NCBI GenBank assembly: GCA_964369845.1
Contig: CAYJFJ010000010.1
Span: forward strand, 1-40,800
Reading direction: 5' to 3'
DNA length: 40,800 bases
Source of the DNA: CAKOSP01 sp964369845
Lineage (GTDB): Bacteria > Bacillota_I > Bacilli_A > RF39 > UBA660
Shown here piece by piece: positions 9,015-18,405 of the stretch; the first letter of the stretch is position 1, and each line of letters starts with the position of its first letter. The translations under genes and the position numbers were made by a program. The notes beneath the pieces are model-generated. The model was not told where the DNA came from and made no database searches. It saw only the letters and a list, made by a program, of their open reading frames with translations.

Positions 9015-10601
9015 ATGAATTATAAAGTACTATATAGAAAATATAGGCCTGATAGTTTTGAATCTTTAATAGGCCAAGAAAATACAGTTAAAATCCTTAA
9101 AAATAGTCTTATAACTGATAAAATAGCACATGCTTATATTTTTTCTGGACCTAGAGGAACAGGAAAAACAAGTTCTGCGAAAATATTTGCTAAAAGTGTT
9201 AATTGTTTGGATTTAAATAATGGAAATCCTTGTGGAAAATGTGTTAATTGTGAGAATTTTTCTAATTCACATGATATTATAGAAATAGATGCTGCTTCAA
9301 ATAATGGTGTTGATGAAATAAGGGAAATAACAAATAATATAAAATTAGCTCCAAATGCATTAAAATATAAAGTTTATATTATAGATGAGGTTCATATGTT
9401 AAGTCAAAGTGCTTTCAATGCTTTATTATTAACGTTAGAAGAGCCACCATCGCATGTTTTATTTATTTTAGCTACAACAAATATTGAAAGTGTACCTATA
9501 ACCATATTATCGAGATGTCAAAGATTTGATTTTAGAAAAATTAATGAAAAAGACATAGAAAAGCATTTAAAATTAATATGTGAACAAGAAGATATAGATA
9601 TAACAGAAGAAGCAATAGAAGAAATTTCTTATTTATCTGATGGTGGTATGAGAGATTCTTTAAGTTTATTAGATCAATTATCAAAAGAAAACAATAAAAT
9701 TGATGTCGATTCAGTTTTGAGTGTTGTAGGTAATATTTCAAAACAAAATGTTAAATTAATTTTAGATTATCTTGAGGATAAAAATTATACTGATTTAATT
9801 AATTTATTAGAAGATTTATCTAGTAAATCACTAGACTCGAAAATATTAATTAAATCATTGATTGATGAAGTATCTATAAGGGTTAAAAATTTAGTTATTG
9901 GTAATTATAATAGTAAATTATCTGTATCAAAATATAAAAAATTAGTTTTTGATTTGAGTGATTTAATGAATAAAATAAATGTTAATTTAGATGTATTCCA
10001 AATATTAATTATTACTTTAATTAATATAGTTATTGATGATGAGGTAGTTGTTGTAAATAATAACAAAGTTATTTTAAACGATATTGAAAATAAAGTTGGA
10101 AAAGAAGAACTAAAATCAGAAAAAAGAGACATAAAATCAGAAAAATTGATAGAAAAAAACGAAAATTTGAGTGAAATTAAGAAAATAAGGATAAATAATT
10201 GTTTTTTTGGAGTTAAAAAAGAAAGTAAATTATTTCATGTAGATAATTGGAAAGAATTTTTGTTAAATGTTGACTCTAAATATAAAGGTATACTTTATGA
10301 TACTCTTGTATTAGCTGCGTCAGAAGAAATTTTAATTATAGGTTCAGAAATTAGTAATAATATTAAAGAATTAGATAATAATTATAAAATTTTTGAAGAA
10401 ATTTATTCAAAATTAGTAAAAAATAATGTGAAATTAGTATTTTTATCACTTAATGAATGGAAGGTGTACTCGGATGAGTATGTTCAAAATTTAAAAAATG
10501 GTATAAAATATAATTATATCGAAGAATTACCAAATAATAATTGTGAGTTAACTCAAATTGCTAACGATATATTTGGTGATGATATAATACAGAAAGGATA
10601 G
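9015..10601 (+). CDS. dnaX: DNA polymerase III subunit gamma/tau
   Basis: A 528-aa clamp-loader AAA+ ATPase. Walker A is GPRGTGKT (45-52). The zinc module has Cys64, Cys73, Cys76 and Cys79. Walker B with DEVH lies at 124-127, followed by sensor 1 and the SRC arginine-finger motif (LSRCQRFDF). It loads the beta clamp with HolB (encoded at 11735) and HolA. The C-terminal third is lysine- and asparagine-rich and poorly conserved, as expected for the tau tail. GGAGGG supports ATG 9015. It heads the dnaX-ebfC-recR cluster seen in most Firmicutes. Confidence 0.96.
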   Translation: MNYKVLYRKYRPDSFESLIGQENTVKILKNSLITDKIAHAYIFSGPRGTGKTSSAKIFAKSVNCLDLNNGNPCGKCVNCENFSNSHDIIEIDAASNNGVDEIREITNNIKLAPNALKYKVYIIDEVHMLSQSAFNALLLTLEEPPSHVLFILATTNIESVPITILSRCQRFDFRKINEKDIEKHLKLICEQEDIDITEEAIEEISYLSDGGMRDSLSLLDQLSKENNKIDVDSVLSVVGNISKQNVKLILDYLEDKNYTDLINLLEDLSSKSLDSKILIKSLIDEVSIRVKNLVIGNYNSKLSVSKYKKLVFDLSDLMNKINVNLDVFQILIITLINIVIDDEVVVVNNNKVILNDIENKVGKEELKSEKRDIKSEKLIEKNENLSEIKKIRINNCFFGVKKESKLFHVDNWKEFLLNVDSKYKGILYDTLVLAASEEILIIGSEISNNIKELDNNYKIFEEIYSKLVKNNVKLVFLSLNEWKVYSDEYVQNLKNGIKYNYIEELPNNNCELTQIANDIFGDDIIQKG

Positions 10602-10610
10602 GAAAATTAT

Positions 10611-10904
10611 ATGAATATGCAAAATTTAATGCAACAAGCACAAAAAATGCAACGTGATATTGCAAAAAAACAAGAAGAATTAAAAGGAATGGACTTTACT
10701 GGTTCATCTGAATTTTTAGATATTAAAATTAATGGTGAAAATCAAATACTGGATATTAATTTTAAAATTAACGAATTAGATTCAGAAGATATGGATATAT
10801 TAGGTGATATGATTAAAATTGCTTATAATGATGCTAAATCTAAACTTGATAAAGAAACAGAATCTAAAATGGGTTCATATAGTAATATGAATGGTTTATT
10901 TTAA
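10611..10904 (+). CDS. ebfC: YbaB/EbfC-family nucleoid-associated protein
   Basis: A 97-aa protein beginning MNMQNLMQQAQKMQ, with the amphipathic first helix typical of the family, and ending in the SKMGSYSNMNGLF region. Homologues form dimeric tweezers that bind DNA and are almost always between dnaX and recR, as here. AGGA at 10600-10603 fits ATG 10611 better than the internal ATG at 10617. Its stop overlaps the recR start (TAATG), indicating translational coupling. Confidence 0.93.
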   Translation: MNMQNLMQQAQKMQRDIAKKQEELKGMDFTGSSEFLDIKINGENQILDINFKINELDSEDMDILGDMIKIAYNDAKSKLDKETESKMGSYSNMNGLF

Positions 10905-11506
10905 TGGTATATCCAGAAATTTTACAAAAATTAATAAATTATTTTAAAAAATTTCCTGGAATAGGAGAAAAAACAGCTGAAAGGTTGGCTTTATCTATAT
11001 TAGATTTTGAAGAGGATGACATTGAAGGATTTTCAGAAATATTAATGTTGGCCAAAAGTGATTTAAAAAAGTGCAAAATTTGTGGTCATATTGCAGATGG
11101 TGATGTTTGCACTATTTGTTCAGACCCAACTAGAAATAAAAATTTGATATGTGTAATAGAAGATTATAAAAGTGTGTTCGCTTTTGAAAAAGTAGGAAAT
11201 TATAATGGAGTTTATCATGTTATAAATGGGTTAATTAGTCCTATTAATAATATATCTCCTGAAGATATTAATCTTAATTTATTAATTAATAGAGTTAATG
11301 AACTGGAATCACCAGAACTTATATTAGCTTTAAAATCATCTATCGAAGGTGAGACTACAACACTTTATATCAAAAAAATATTCGAAAAATCTAGTGTTAT
11401 CATTTCTAGACTTTCTTATGGTTTACCTATGGGTGCTGAGATTGACTATTTGGATATATTAACTTTAGATAAAGCTTTAGAAGATAGAAAAAAAATATCA
11501 GAATAA
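10904..11506 (+). CDS. recR: Recombination mediator protein RecR
   Basis: A 200-aa protein with the complete RecR layout: helix-hairpin-helix (about 8-30, FPGIGEKTAERLAL), a four-cysteine zinc finger (Cys57, Cys60, Cys69, Cys72), and a TOPRIM domain beginning LICVIEDYK. The C-terminus includes the SRLSYGLPMGAEIDYLD Walker B-like segment. It works with RecF and RecO in RecA loading at gaps. It overlaps ebfC by one base (TAATG) and is followed by a bofA-like gene, the B. subtilis order. Confidence 0.96.
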   Translation: MVYPEILQKLINYFKKFPGIGEKTAERLALSILDFEEDDIEGFSEILMLAKSDLKKCKICGHIADGDVCTICSDPTRNKNLICVIEDYKSVFAFEKVGNYNGVYHVINGLISPINNISPEDINLNLLINRVNELESPELILALKSSIEGETTTLYIKKIFEKSSVIISRLSYGLPMGAEIDYLDILTLDKALEDRKKISE

Positions 11507-11541
11507 TAATAAATAATTAACATATTATTAAATGTGATAAT

Positions 11542-11727
11542 ATGAAAAAGAATGTAATTTGTTTTGCAAAAAAATTAGTATTAGCATTTGTTTTAATTTA
11601 TACTTTGGACTTACTATTAATAAATTTAAATATTTTTGTGCCTATTAATTTATTCACAATTATATTTACTACTATATTAGGTCCTGCAGGAGTTATTACT
11701 TTGGTATTTTTATCTTTCTTATTATAG
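11542..11727 (+). CDS. bofA: BofA-family membrane protein (pro-SigK processing inhibitor family)
   Basis: A 61-aa hydrophobic protein with two membrane segments (about 9-30 and 38-60). The second segment contains the family signature VPINLFT...LGPAGVITLVFL, matching the VPxNPxT...LGxPGLxLL pattern of BofA. In B. subtilis BofA holds the SpoIVFB protease inactive in the forespore outer membrane until engulfment is complete. It is shorter than Bacillus BofA (87 aa). Its place just after recR is the conserved one. Assignment rests on this motif and synteny; small hydrophobic proteins are hard to place with certainty. Confidence 0.7.
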   Translation: MKKNVICFAKKLVLAFVLIYTLDLLLINLNIFVPINLFTIIFTTILGPAGVITLVFLSFLL

Positions 11728-11734
11728 GAGAGAT

Positions 11735-12601
11735 ATGAAAAGTAAGGAAATTTTATTTTTAAGTGATTTATATGATAATAATAAATTATCACATGCATAC
11801 TTGATTGAAACTAACAATCAGGATTTTTGCGTTGATGAATTATTAAATTTGACAAAAAAGATGTCTTGTCTCGATACATTTAATACAGAGTGCTCTAAAT
11901 GTAACTTATGTAATATGATTGATAACTATTCTTCATTAAATGTATTTTTAATTGAACCGGATGGCAAAAATATAAAAAAAGATCAAGTTCTTGAACTTCA
12001 AAAAAAATGTTCAACTAAGCCAGTTTTATCTAAAAATAATATTTATATTATAAAAAATGCTGATTCTTTAAATTCATCTTCATCAAATACTATGTTAAAA
12101 TTTATTGAAGAGCCTGTTGATAATTTATATGGCTTTTTCATTGTTAATAATAAAGATAATGTTATTAACACTATAAAAAGTAGATGTGAAGTTGTTAGTG
12201 TTTTTTACGAAGAAGAACAAAATTTATCTTCTTTAGGATTTAAAGATGATGATCTTGAAAAATTTTTAAATATAGCTTATGAATATTTATTAGCTCTTGA
12301 TAATAACAAGGCATTAAGTATTTTAAATAACAAATATATTTTGAATGATATTGTCAAAGAAAAAGAAGTTATACAAAAATTTTTAAATTTGTTATATATG
12401 ATTAATGAGGAATATTTCAGAAAAAAAGTTAATTTGAGTCATAGTAATTATTTTACTAATTTCTCTTTTTTAGAAAAGTATGATATAAATATATTGTTAA
12501 AGAAGAAAAAAATAATTAGCGATTGTATAGGTGATTTACAATTTAATTTAAATACTGAATTATTAATGGATAGATTTATAATAGAATTGGGAGAAATATA
12601 A
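11735..12601 (+). CDS. holB: DNA polymerase III subunit delta'
   Basis: A 288-aa AAA+-fold protein with the delta' hallmarks: LSHAYLIE at the N-terminus where DnaX has its P-loop (no functional Walker A), zinc-module cysteines (Cys45, Cys53, Cys56, Cys59), and KNADSLNSSSSNTMLKFIEEP followed by IKSRC (sensor/SRC region). It is the stationary subunit of the clamp loader. GGAGAG precedes ATG 11735. Its stop overlaps the ricT ATG (TAATG), the conserved holB-ricT coupling. B. subtilis has tmk and darA upstream; those are missing here. Confidence 0.92.
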   Translation: MKSKEILFLSDLYDNNKLSHAYLIETNNQDFCVDELLNLTKKMSCLDTFNTECSKCNLCNMIDNYSSLNVFLIEPDGKNIKKDQVLELQKKCSTKPVLSKNNIYIIKNADSLNSSSSNTMLKFIEEPVDNLYGFFIVNNKDNVINTIKSRCEVVSVFYEEEQNLSSLGFKDDDLEKFLNIAYEYLLALDNNKALSILNNKYILNDIVKEKEVIQKFLNLLYMINEEYFRKKVNLSHSNYFTNFSFLEKYDINILLKKKKIISDCIGDLQFNLNTELLMDRFIIELGEI

Positions 12602-13392
12602 TGAGTAATGTATATGGTGTAACTTTTACTAAAGGTGGTAAAGTTTATTACTTTAAAACTAAAGATGATAAAAAATGCAAATTAAATTATACTGTAATTG
12701 TTGAAACTGAAAAAGGTGAACAATTTGCTACTATAGTTAATGAACATAAAGATATTTCTAAAATTAAAAACTTAGAAGAAATGAAATATATTTTAAGAAA
12801 TACTAATAAAGAAGACTACGCTCAGTATAAGAAAAATATTAAAGATGCTGAAATTGCTTTAAAAAAATGTAAAGAATATGTTAAAGAGCTTAAATTAAAT
12901 ATGAACTTTGTCAGTGCTTCTTATAATTTTTCAAGAACTCAGTTACTTTTTAATTTTTATGCAGATGATCGTGTAGATTTTAGGGAGCTTGCAAAAAAAT
13001 TAGCAGCTAGTTTTAAAACTAGAATAGAACTTAGACAAATTGGGGCAAGAGATAAAGCTAAAGAAGTTTGTGGAGTAGGTGTGTGTGGTCAAAAATTATG
13101 TTGTGCAAGATATTTGCAACAAATGGAGACTGTCTCTATAAATCAAGCTAAAAATCAAAATTTAGCTCTTAACCCTAGTAAAATTAATGGTGCTTGTAAT
13201 AGGTTAATGTGCTGTTTAGCATATGAAGATGAAGTATATACAAACAATAAAAAAGAATTACCATCATATGGTGATAAAATAAAAAAATGTGGAAAAGTTT
13301 GTACTGTTAAATCAGTTAATGTTTTAGAAATGAAATATAAAGCTGAATGTGAAAACAATATTATAGAGTTTGATGCAAATGAAGATAATTAA
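12601..13392 (+). CDS. ricT: RicT (YaaT/PSP1-domain) RNA-maturation factor
   Basis: A 263-aa protein with the PSP1 C-terminal domain. The diagnostic cysteine cluster is present: CGVGVCGQKLCCARY and, further on, RLMCCLAYE. In B. subtilis RicT, RicA and RicF form an Fe-S complex that activates RNase Y-dependent mRNA maturation and influences Spo0A phosphorylation, competence and biofilm formation. It is coupled to holB by TAATG. The following trmN6 start lies inside its 3' end. B. subtilis has yabA (replication-initiation control) between ricT and trmN; here it is absent. Confidence 0.92.
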   Translation: MSNVYGVTFTKGGKVYYFKTKDDKKCKLNYTVIVETEKGEQFATIVNEHKDISKIKNLEEMKYILRNTNKEDYAQYKKNIKDAEIALKKCKEYVKELKLNMNFVSASYNFSRTQLLFNFYADDRVDFRELAKKLAASFKTRIELRQIGARDKAKEVCGVGVCGQKLCCARYLQQMETVSINQAKNQNLALNPSKINGACNRLMCCLAYEDEVYTNNKKELPSYGDKIKKCGKVCTVKSVNVLEMKYKAECENNIIEFDANEDN

Positions 13393-14089
13393 GAATGATA
13401 TATTCGATTATAAAAATAGATATATATTTCAGTATGAAGAAGGATTTAAGTTTTCGTTAGATTCTGTATTATTAGCAGAATTTGTTGATAACATTAAATC
13501 TAATTCTAAAGTCGTTGATTTATGTTCAGGAAATGCAGTAATTCCGCTTATACTAACTACTAAATTTGATGTTACTATAAAATGTTTGGAAAAACAAACT
13601 GCTGTATATGAACTTGCAGAAAAATCAATTTTATTTAACAAATTAGAAAATAAAATAGAAGTTTTTAATTTGGATATTAAGGATTATAAAAATGTGGTAG
13701 ATAATAATACAGTAGATGTTATTACTTGTAATCCGCCTTTTTTTAAATTAAATGAAAATAGTTTATTAAATAAAAATGATTTATTAAATATAGCTAGACA
13801 TGAAGTCTGTATTACTTTAGAAGAAATTTTTTCTATTGTAAGCAAACTTTTAAAGAGTAATGGTACATTTTACCTTGTTCATAGAGCCCAGCGTCTAGAT
13901 GAAATATTAGTTTTTGCTAATAAATATAATGTAAATGCTAAAAATATTATGTTTGTTAGTACTAAAAAACATAGTGATTTTAATACAGTTCTAATTAAAT
14001 TTGTTAAGAATTCTAAATTAGGAGTTAAAATAGGTTATAAAGAAATTTTTGATTTAGAGACATATCAAAATTTGTTTAGGAAGGAATAA
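13373..14089 (+). CDS. trmN6: tRNA1(Val) A37 N6-methyltransferase
   Basis: A class I SAM-dependent methyltransferase of about 238 aa, YabB/YfiC family. FSLDSVLLAEF near the N-terminus, the SAM-binding VVDLCSGNAVIPLIL and the catalytic NPPF motif of N6-adenine methylases are all visible. It would methylate A37 next to the anticodon. The start is uncertain: TTG 13370, ATG 13373 and ATG 13379 are all in frame, inside the ricT 3' end, with only a weak GAG upstream; I chose 13373. pth follows after 2 nt, so ricT-trmN6-pth-mfd read as one operon. Confidence 0.85.
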   Translation: MQMKIIKNDIFDYKNRYIFQYEEGFKFSLDSVLLAEFVDNIKSNSKVVDLCSGNAVIPLILTTKFDVTIKCLEKQTAVYELAEKSILFNKLENKIEVFNLDIKDYKNVVDNNTVDVITCNPPFFKLNENSLLNKNDLLNIARHEVCITLEEIFSIVSKLLKSNGTFYLVHRAQRLDEILVFANKYNVNAKNIMFVSTKKHSDFNTVLIKFVKNSKLGVKIGYKEIFDLETYQNLFRKE

Positions 14090-14091
14090 AT

Positions 14092-14634
14092 ATGAAGTTA
14101 ATAGTAGGATTAGGTAATCATGGTAAAAAATATGATAATACTAGACATAATATAGGTTTTATGGTCCTTGATAAATATTTAGGTAGCGTTGAATGGAAAG
14201 ATAAATTCAATTCTGATTTTGTTAAGAAAAATGTAAAAGGGGAAGAGGTTTTATTTATTAAACCAAAAACTTATATGAATCTATCTGGTGATGCTTTAAT
14301 TAAATTTGTTAATTACTATAAGGTTGAAGTTGAGGATATATTAATAATACAAGATGATTTAGATATGGAAGTAGGAACTTTTAAATTGAAAAAAAATACT
14401 TCTTCTGGCGGTCATAATGGTATTAAATCTATTGAATCTGTTTTAAAAACTAAATCTTTTGCAAGACTTAAAATTGGAATTTTAGATAAAAATAAAAAAG
14501 ATGTTATAGATTTTGTATTAGGAAAATTTTCAAAAACTGATATTGATAATATATTTAAAACTGATTATGATAATATAATAAATATGTTTATAAATTATGG
14601 TTATGAACATACTATTAATAGGTATAAAAATTAA
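14092..14634 (+). CDS. pth: Peptidyl-tRNA hydrolase
   Basis: A 180-aa Pth1-family enzyme. Asn9 in GLGN, catalytic His19 in TRHNIGF, KPKTYMNLSG, the DDLD motif (Asp88-Asp89) and SSGGHNG with Asn109 are all intact. It releases peptides from tRNAs dropped by stalled ribosomes. One oddity: the almost invariant Pro after GLGN is His (GLGNHGKKY). pth-mfd-spoVT is the conserved B. subtilis order. GGAAGGA just upstream, within the end of trmN6, supplies the ribosome site. Confidence 0.95.
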   Translation: MKLIVGLGNHGKKYDNTRHNIGFMVLDKYLGSVEWKDKFNSDFVKKNVKGEEVLFIKPKTYMNLSGDALIKFVNYYKVEVEDILIIQDDLDMEVGTFKLKKNTSSGGHNGIKSIESVLKTKSFARLKIGILDKNKKDVIDFVLGKFSKTDIDNIFKTDYDNIINMFINYGYEHTINRYKN

Positions 14635-14635
14635 T

Positions 14636-17600
14636 ATGGAATTTTTAAAGGATATATTTGAGTACAAAAACAATTCTGTTGTAAGTGGTTTAACAAGTGA
14701 GTTAAATGTTTTTTACGTCTTAAATTATTTTGAAACAAAAAAAGAAGATGTATTAGTAGTCACTAATAGTTTATATGAAGCTACGAAATTATATAATCAA
14801 TTTCAAGCTTACACTAAAAATGTTTTACTTTTTCCGATGGATGATTTTTTAACATCGGTTGCTGTTGCTGAGTCTCCTGATTTAAAATTTACTAGACTTG
14901 AAACTTTGAATAAGTTAGAAAATTCTACTAATATAATCATTACTAATTTAATGGGTTATTTGAAATTTTTATCTGCTAAAGAAGAAAAAAATGAGTTAAA
15001 TTTAAAAATGAATTTAAATATTTCTAGAAAAGAATTAATGGACACGTTAGATAAGTTTGGTTATTCTAGAGAGTCATTAGTAACATCAACGGGTGAATAT
15101 GCTGTAAGAGGACTTGTAATTGATATTTTTCCTATACACGAAACTAAGCCAGTAAGGGTTGAATTCGATGGTAATATTATTGAAGGTATAAAGTTTTTTG
15201 ATGAAAATACTCAAAGAACTAACAATTCACTTGATGAGATAATTATTAATCCTGTTAGTGAAATTAAAACTGAAGTAAAAAATTCTATATTAGATTATTT
15301 GAGAGATAAAAATTTATTTTTATTTGATGAAAGTCAGATAAATGCTGGTTACTTTAAAATTCAAGAAGAAATGTTTGAATATAAAAATCATAAAAATATA
15401 ACTGATAAATTAATGTTTGATATAGAAGAAATTAAACCTGAATTCAAGATAGTTATTAACACAATAGACTCTTCAATGAATGATGTTTTTTATAAAGCCA
15501 GTGAATTAACAAATTATAATGAAAATTTTGATAAACTATTAATTGATTATAATTTTTGGAAAAAATCTAATAAAGAAGTTTATTTTTATTTAACGCTTGA
15601 TAATCAGATTTCGAAAATCAAAGAAATTATTAACGATGCCGTAATTGTTAATAAGCCATTAAATAAAGGATTTTCTATTAGTAATTATGTTTTGATATCT
15701 GCTAATGATATTGGAAAAACAGTTCATGAAACAGTTAATTATAAAAGTAGTTATAAATTTGGTAAAAAAATTAAAAGTTATGATCAACTAGAAATTGGTG
15801 ATTTTGTTGTACATGTTACTCATGGTGTTGGTGTTTACAATGGTATCGTAAAACTTAATAAAGGTGATGTAGAAAAAGATTTTTTACAAATTTTATATGC
15901 TGGTGAAGATAAAATATATGTTCCTGCATCTAAAATTACTACTATATTTAAATACGGAGATAAAGATGGATCTAATCCAAAAATTAATAAACTTAATAGT
16001 GATACTTGGAAAAAAACAAAAAAATATATTGAATCTAAAATAAAGGATATATCTCTTGAACTTATGGATTTATATAAAAAAAGACTTGAAGCGAAGACTG
16101 AAGCTTATGAACAGTTTGAACATGAAAAAGAGTTTGACAAATCATTTGATTATACTTTAACTAGTAATCAAATTAGAAGTGTCGATGAAATTATTAAAGA
16201 TTTAACTAGTAGTTATCCAATGGATAGATTATTATGTGGTGATGTTGGTTTTGGAAAAACTGAAGTAGCTTTTAGAGGAGTATTTAATGCTGTTTTAAAT
16301 AATAAACAGGTTATGTTTTTGTGTCCTACTACTATATTATCTTCCCAGCAGTATAAAGTAGCTATGAAAAGATTTGCGTCTTGGCCACTTGAAATTGCTC
16401 TTTTAAATAGATTTGTTAGTGTTAAAGAAGCTAAAAACATTATAAATAGATTTAATGAAGGAAAAATAGACATTTTATTTGGAACTCATAAAATTTTAAG
16501 TGACGAAATTAAACCTAAAAATTTAGGATTGTTAGTAATAGATGAAGAACAAAGATTTGGAGTAGTTCATAAAGAAAAAATAAAAAAATATAAAAATGAT
16601 GTTAATATTTTAACTTTAAGTGCAACACCTATACCTAGAACACTAAAAATGGCTTTGTCTGGTATAAGAGATTTATCTGTTATTGATACACCTCCAGTTA
16701 ATAGGTATCCAGTTCAAACTTATGTTCTTTCTGAAAATGATTTAATTCTAAAAGATGCAATTTATAAAGAATTATCAAGAAAAGGTCAAATATTTATTTT
16801 ATATAATAAGGTAGAAGATATTGAAAGTAAAGTGTCTTATATTAAACGACTAGTTCCTGATGCAAAAATAAATTATGCACATGGACAAATGAATAAAACT
16901 GAACTTGAAAATATTATGAATGACTTTATAAATTATAAGTATGATATTTTAGTATGTACTACAATAATAGAAAGTGGAATAGATATACCAAACGTTAATA
17001 CTTTAATTGTTTATGATGCTGATCATTTTGGTTTATCGCAGTTATATCAAATTAGAGGAAGAGTCGGTAGAAGTAATAAAATAGGGTATGCTTATTTACT
17101 TTATAAAGAAGGAAAAGTATTAAATGAAGTTGCTTCAAAAAGACTTAAAGCAATTAAAGAGTTTACTGAACTTGGTTCTGGTTATAAAATTGCTATGAGA
17201 GATTTAGCTATAAGAGGAGCAGGAGATGTTTTTGGTTCTTCTCAAGCTGGATTTGTTGATTCTGTAGGTATTAGTCTTTATTTAAAAATGATGGATAACG
17301 AGATTAAAAGACAAAAAGGTGAGGAAGTATGTGAAGAAGAAGATATAACTACATTACTGGATGTAAATACTCATATTAATGATAATTATGTTGAAGATGA
17401 AGATATAAAAATTGAAATTCACACTCTTATTAATAAAATTGAGGATGAAAAATCTTTTGAAGATGTTAAATTTGAACTTGAAAATAGATTTGGTAAGTTA
17501 CCAGAAGATATAATTATTTACATGTATCAAGAATGGTTTGAATCATTAGCGCAAAAACTTAATATTAAAAATGTTAAACAAACAGATAGGCTAATAGAAG

Positions 17601-17803
17601 TTGTAATTCCTAAAGAAATTAGTGATAATGTCAAAGGTGATAAACTTTTAATTAATGCTTTTCAAATTAATACTAATTTCAATATTAAGTATTTAAGTGG
17701 TCAAATAGTAATATCTTTACTTATAAAAAAATCAGCAGAAGAGAGTTTTGTTATTTCTTTAATTAAACTTTTAAATAGTATACTAACAGAAATGAATAAT
17801 TAA
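14636..17803 (+). CDS. mfd: Transcription-repair coupling factor
   Basis: A 1055-aa translocase. Domains in order: UvrB-like region with LVIDIFPIHETKPVRVEF; the RNA-polymerase-interacting domain starting IGDFVVHVTHGVGVYNG; a RecG-like motor with Walker A GDVGFGKTE, box II DEEQRFG, TLSATPIPRTLKMAL, and the translocation motif through DHFGLSQLYQIRGRVGRS; and a C-terminal TRCF domain. Mfd removes stalled RNA polymerase and recruits UvrA. It is about 100 residues shorter than B. subtilis Mfd, mostly by trimming. ATG 14636, just after the pth stop, is chosen over an earlier in-frame start inside pth because homologues begin here; no strong ribosome site is seen, suggesting coupling to pth. Confidence 0.95.
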   Translation: MEFLKDIFEYKNNSVVSGLTSELNVFYVLNYFETKKEDVLVVTNSLYEATKLYNQFQAYTKNVLLFPMDDFLTSVAVAESPDLKFTRLETLNKLENSTNIIITNLMGYLKFLSAKEEKNELNLKMNLNISRKELMDTLDKFGYSRESLVTSTGEYAVRGLVIDIFPIHETKPVRVEFDGNIIEGIKFFDENTQRTNNSLDEIIINPVSEIKTEVKNSILDYLRDKNLFLFDESQINAGYFKIQEEMFEYKNHKNITDKLMFDIEEIKPEFKIVINTIDSSMNDVFYKASELTNYNENFDKLLIDYNFWKKSNKEVYFYLTLDNQISKIKEIINDAVIVNKPLNKGFSISNYVLISANDIGKTVHETVNYKSSYKFGKKIKSYDQLEIGDFVVHVTHGVGVYNGIVKLNKGDVEKDFLQILYAGEDKIYVPASKITTIFKYGDKDGSNPKINKLNSDTWKKTKKYIESKIKDISLELMDLYKKRLEAKTEAYEQFEHEKEFDKSFDYTLTSNQIRSVDEIIKDLTSSYPMDRLLCGDVGFGKTEVAFRGVFNAVLNNKQVMFLCPTTILSSQQYKVAMKRFASWPLEIALLNRFVSVKEAKNIINRFNEGKIDILFGTHKILSDEIKPKNLGLLVIDEEQRFGVVHKEKIKKYKNDVNILTLSATPIPRTLKMALSGIRDLSVIDTPPVNRYPVQTYVLSENDLILKDAIYKELSRKGQIFILYNKVEDIESKVSYIKRLVPDAKINYAHGQMNKTELENIMNDFINYKYDILVCTTIIESGIDIPNVNTLIVYDADHFGLSQLYQIRGRVGRSNKIGYAYLLYKEGKVLNEVASKRLKAIKEFTELGSGYKIAMRDLAIRGAGDVFGSSQAGFVDSVGISLYLKMMDNEIKRQKGEEVCEEEDITTLLDVNTHINDNYVEDEDIKIEIHTLINKIEDEKSFEDVKFELENRFGKLPEDIIIYMYQEWFESLAQKLNIKNVKQTDRLIEVVIPKEISDNVKGDKLLINAFQINTNFNIKYLSGQIVISLLIKKSAEESFVISLIKLLNSILTEMNN

Positions 17804-17812
17804 TTGTAATTT

Positions 17813-17837
17813 ACTCACACTATAAAAGAAGTGGAGT
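17813..17837 (+). other. Hairpin covering the spoVT ribosome site
   Basis: ACTC-A-CACT (17813-17821) pairs with AGTGGAGT (17830-17837) around an 8-nt loop, with one bulged base. The 3' arm contains the GGAG Shine-Dalgarno of spoVT, so the structure could limit translation. It could also be a weak mfd terminator, although no T-tract follows directly. Confidence 0.4.
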
Positions 17838-17844
17838 GAAATTT

Positions 17845-18369
17845 TTGAAAAGTACAGGAGTTACCAGAAGAATAGATGAATTAGGTAGAATTGTTATACC
17901 AAAAGAAATTAGAAGAACGCTAGCTATAAGAGATGGTGAAAACTTAGAAATATTAATTGAAGGAAATAAAATAATTTTACAAAAATATTTAGTTATGCAA
18001 AATTTACTTGAACTTAGTAACAAAATTATAGAAGTTGTTTCTAGTGTGCTAGAGGAAGAAATAATTATTACTGATAGAGAAAAAATAATAGCATCTTCAA
18101 ATAAGCTTAAACATTTGTTAAACATAAAAAATACTTCGGTATTGCTAAAATATATTGATAACAGAGAATCTGGCACTATTAGTAGTATTGATAGTTTAGT
18201 ATTTGATGAGTCTGAAATTGATGGTTATATATCTATAGTACCAATTATAAATGAAACTGATTGTTTAGGTCTAATCTTAATTGTAAGTGAAGAAAATAAT
18301 TCGAAAGAAAATTTAAAACTAGCAAAGATAGTTTCTAAAATATTATCAGAAAAAATTAATATAAACTAA
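17845..18369 (+). CDS. spoVT: SpoVT-like AbrB-family sporulation regulator
   Basis: A 174-aa protein. Its N-terminal ~50 residues are an AbrB/SpoVT swapped-hairpin DNA-binding domain (STGVTRRIDELGRIVIPKEI, then RRTLAIRDGENLEI), nearly residue-for-residue like B. subtilis SpoVT. The rest matches the SpoVT GAF-like domain in length and ends close to its C-terminus. SpoVT tunes SigG-dependent forespore genes. I chose TTG 17845, which gives MKSTGVTRRID as in SpoVT (MKATGIVRRID), 8 nt after GGAG; GTG 17836 would add three residues and overlap the ribosome site. mfd-spoVT adjacency is conserved. A terminator follows. Confidence 0.88.
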   Translation: MKSTGVTRRIDELGRIVIPKEIRRTLAIRDGENLEILIEGNKIILQKYLVMQNLLELSNKIIEVVSSVLEEEIIITDREKIIASSNKLKHLLNIKNTSVLLKYIDNRESGTISSIDSLVFDESEIDGYISIVPIINETDCLGLILIVSEENNSKENLKLAKIVSKILSEKININ

Positions 18370-18392
18370 AACAGTAATAAGTTTTAGTTTTT
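18364..18392 (+). terminator. Terminator after spoVT
   Basis: AACTAAAAC (18364-18372) pairs with GTTTTAGTT (18381-18389) around an 8-nt loop, followed by TTT. The 5' arm overlaps the spoVT stop codon. Confidence 0.7.
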
Positions 18393-18405
18393 GTTAGTCA
18401 AAATA

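Noticed and set aside
17820..18176. Minus-strand frame opposite spoVT
   Set aside because: spoVT on the plus strand has full family similarity; the reverse frame is a by-product of its codon bias.
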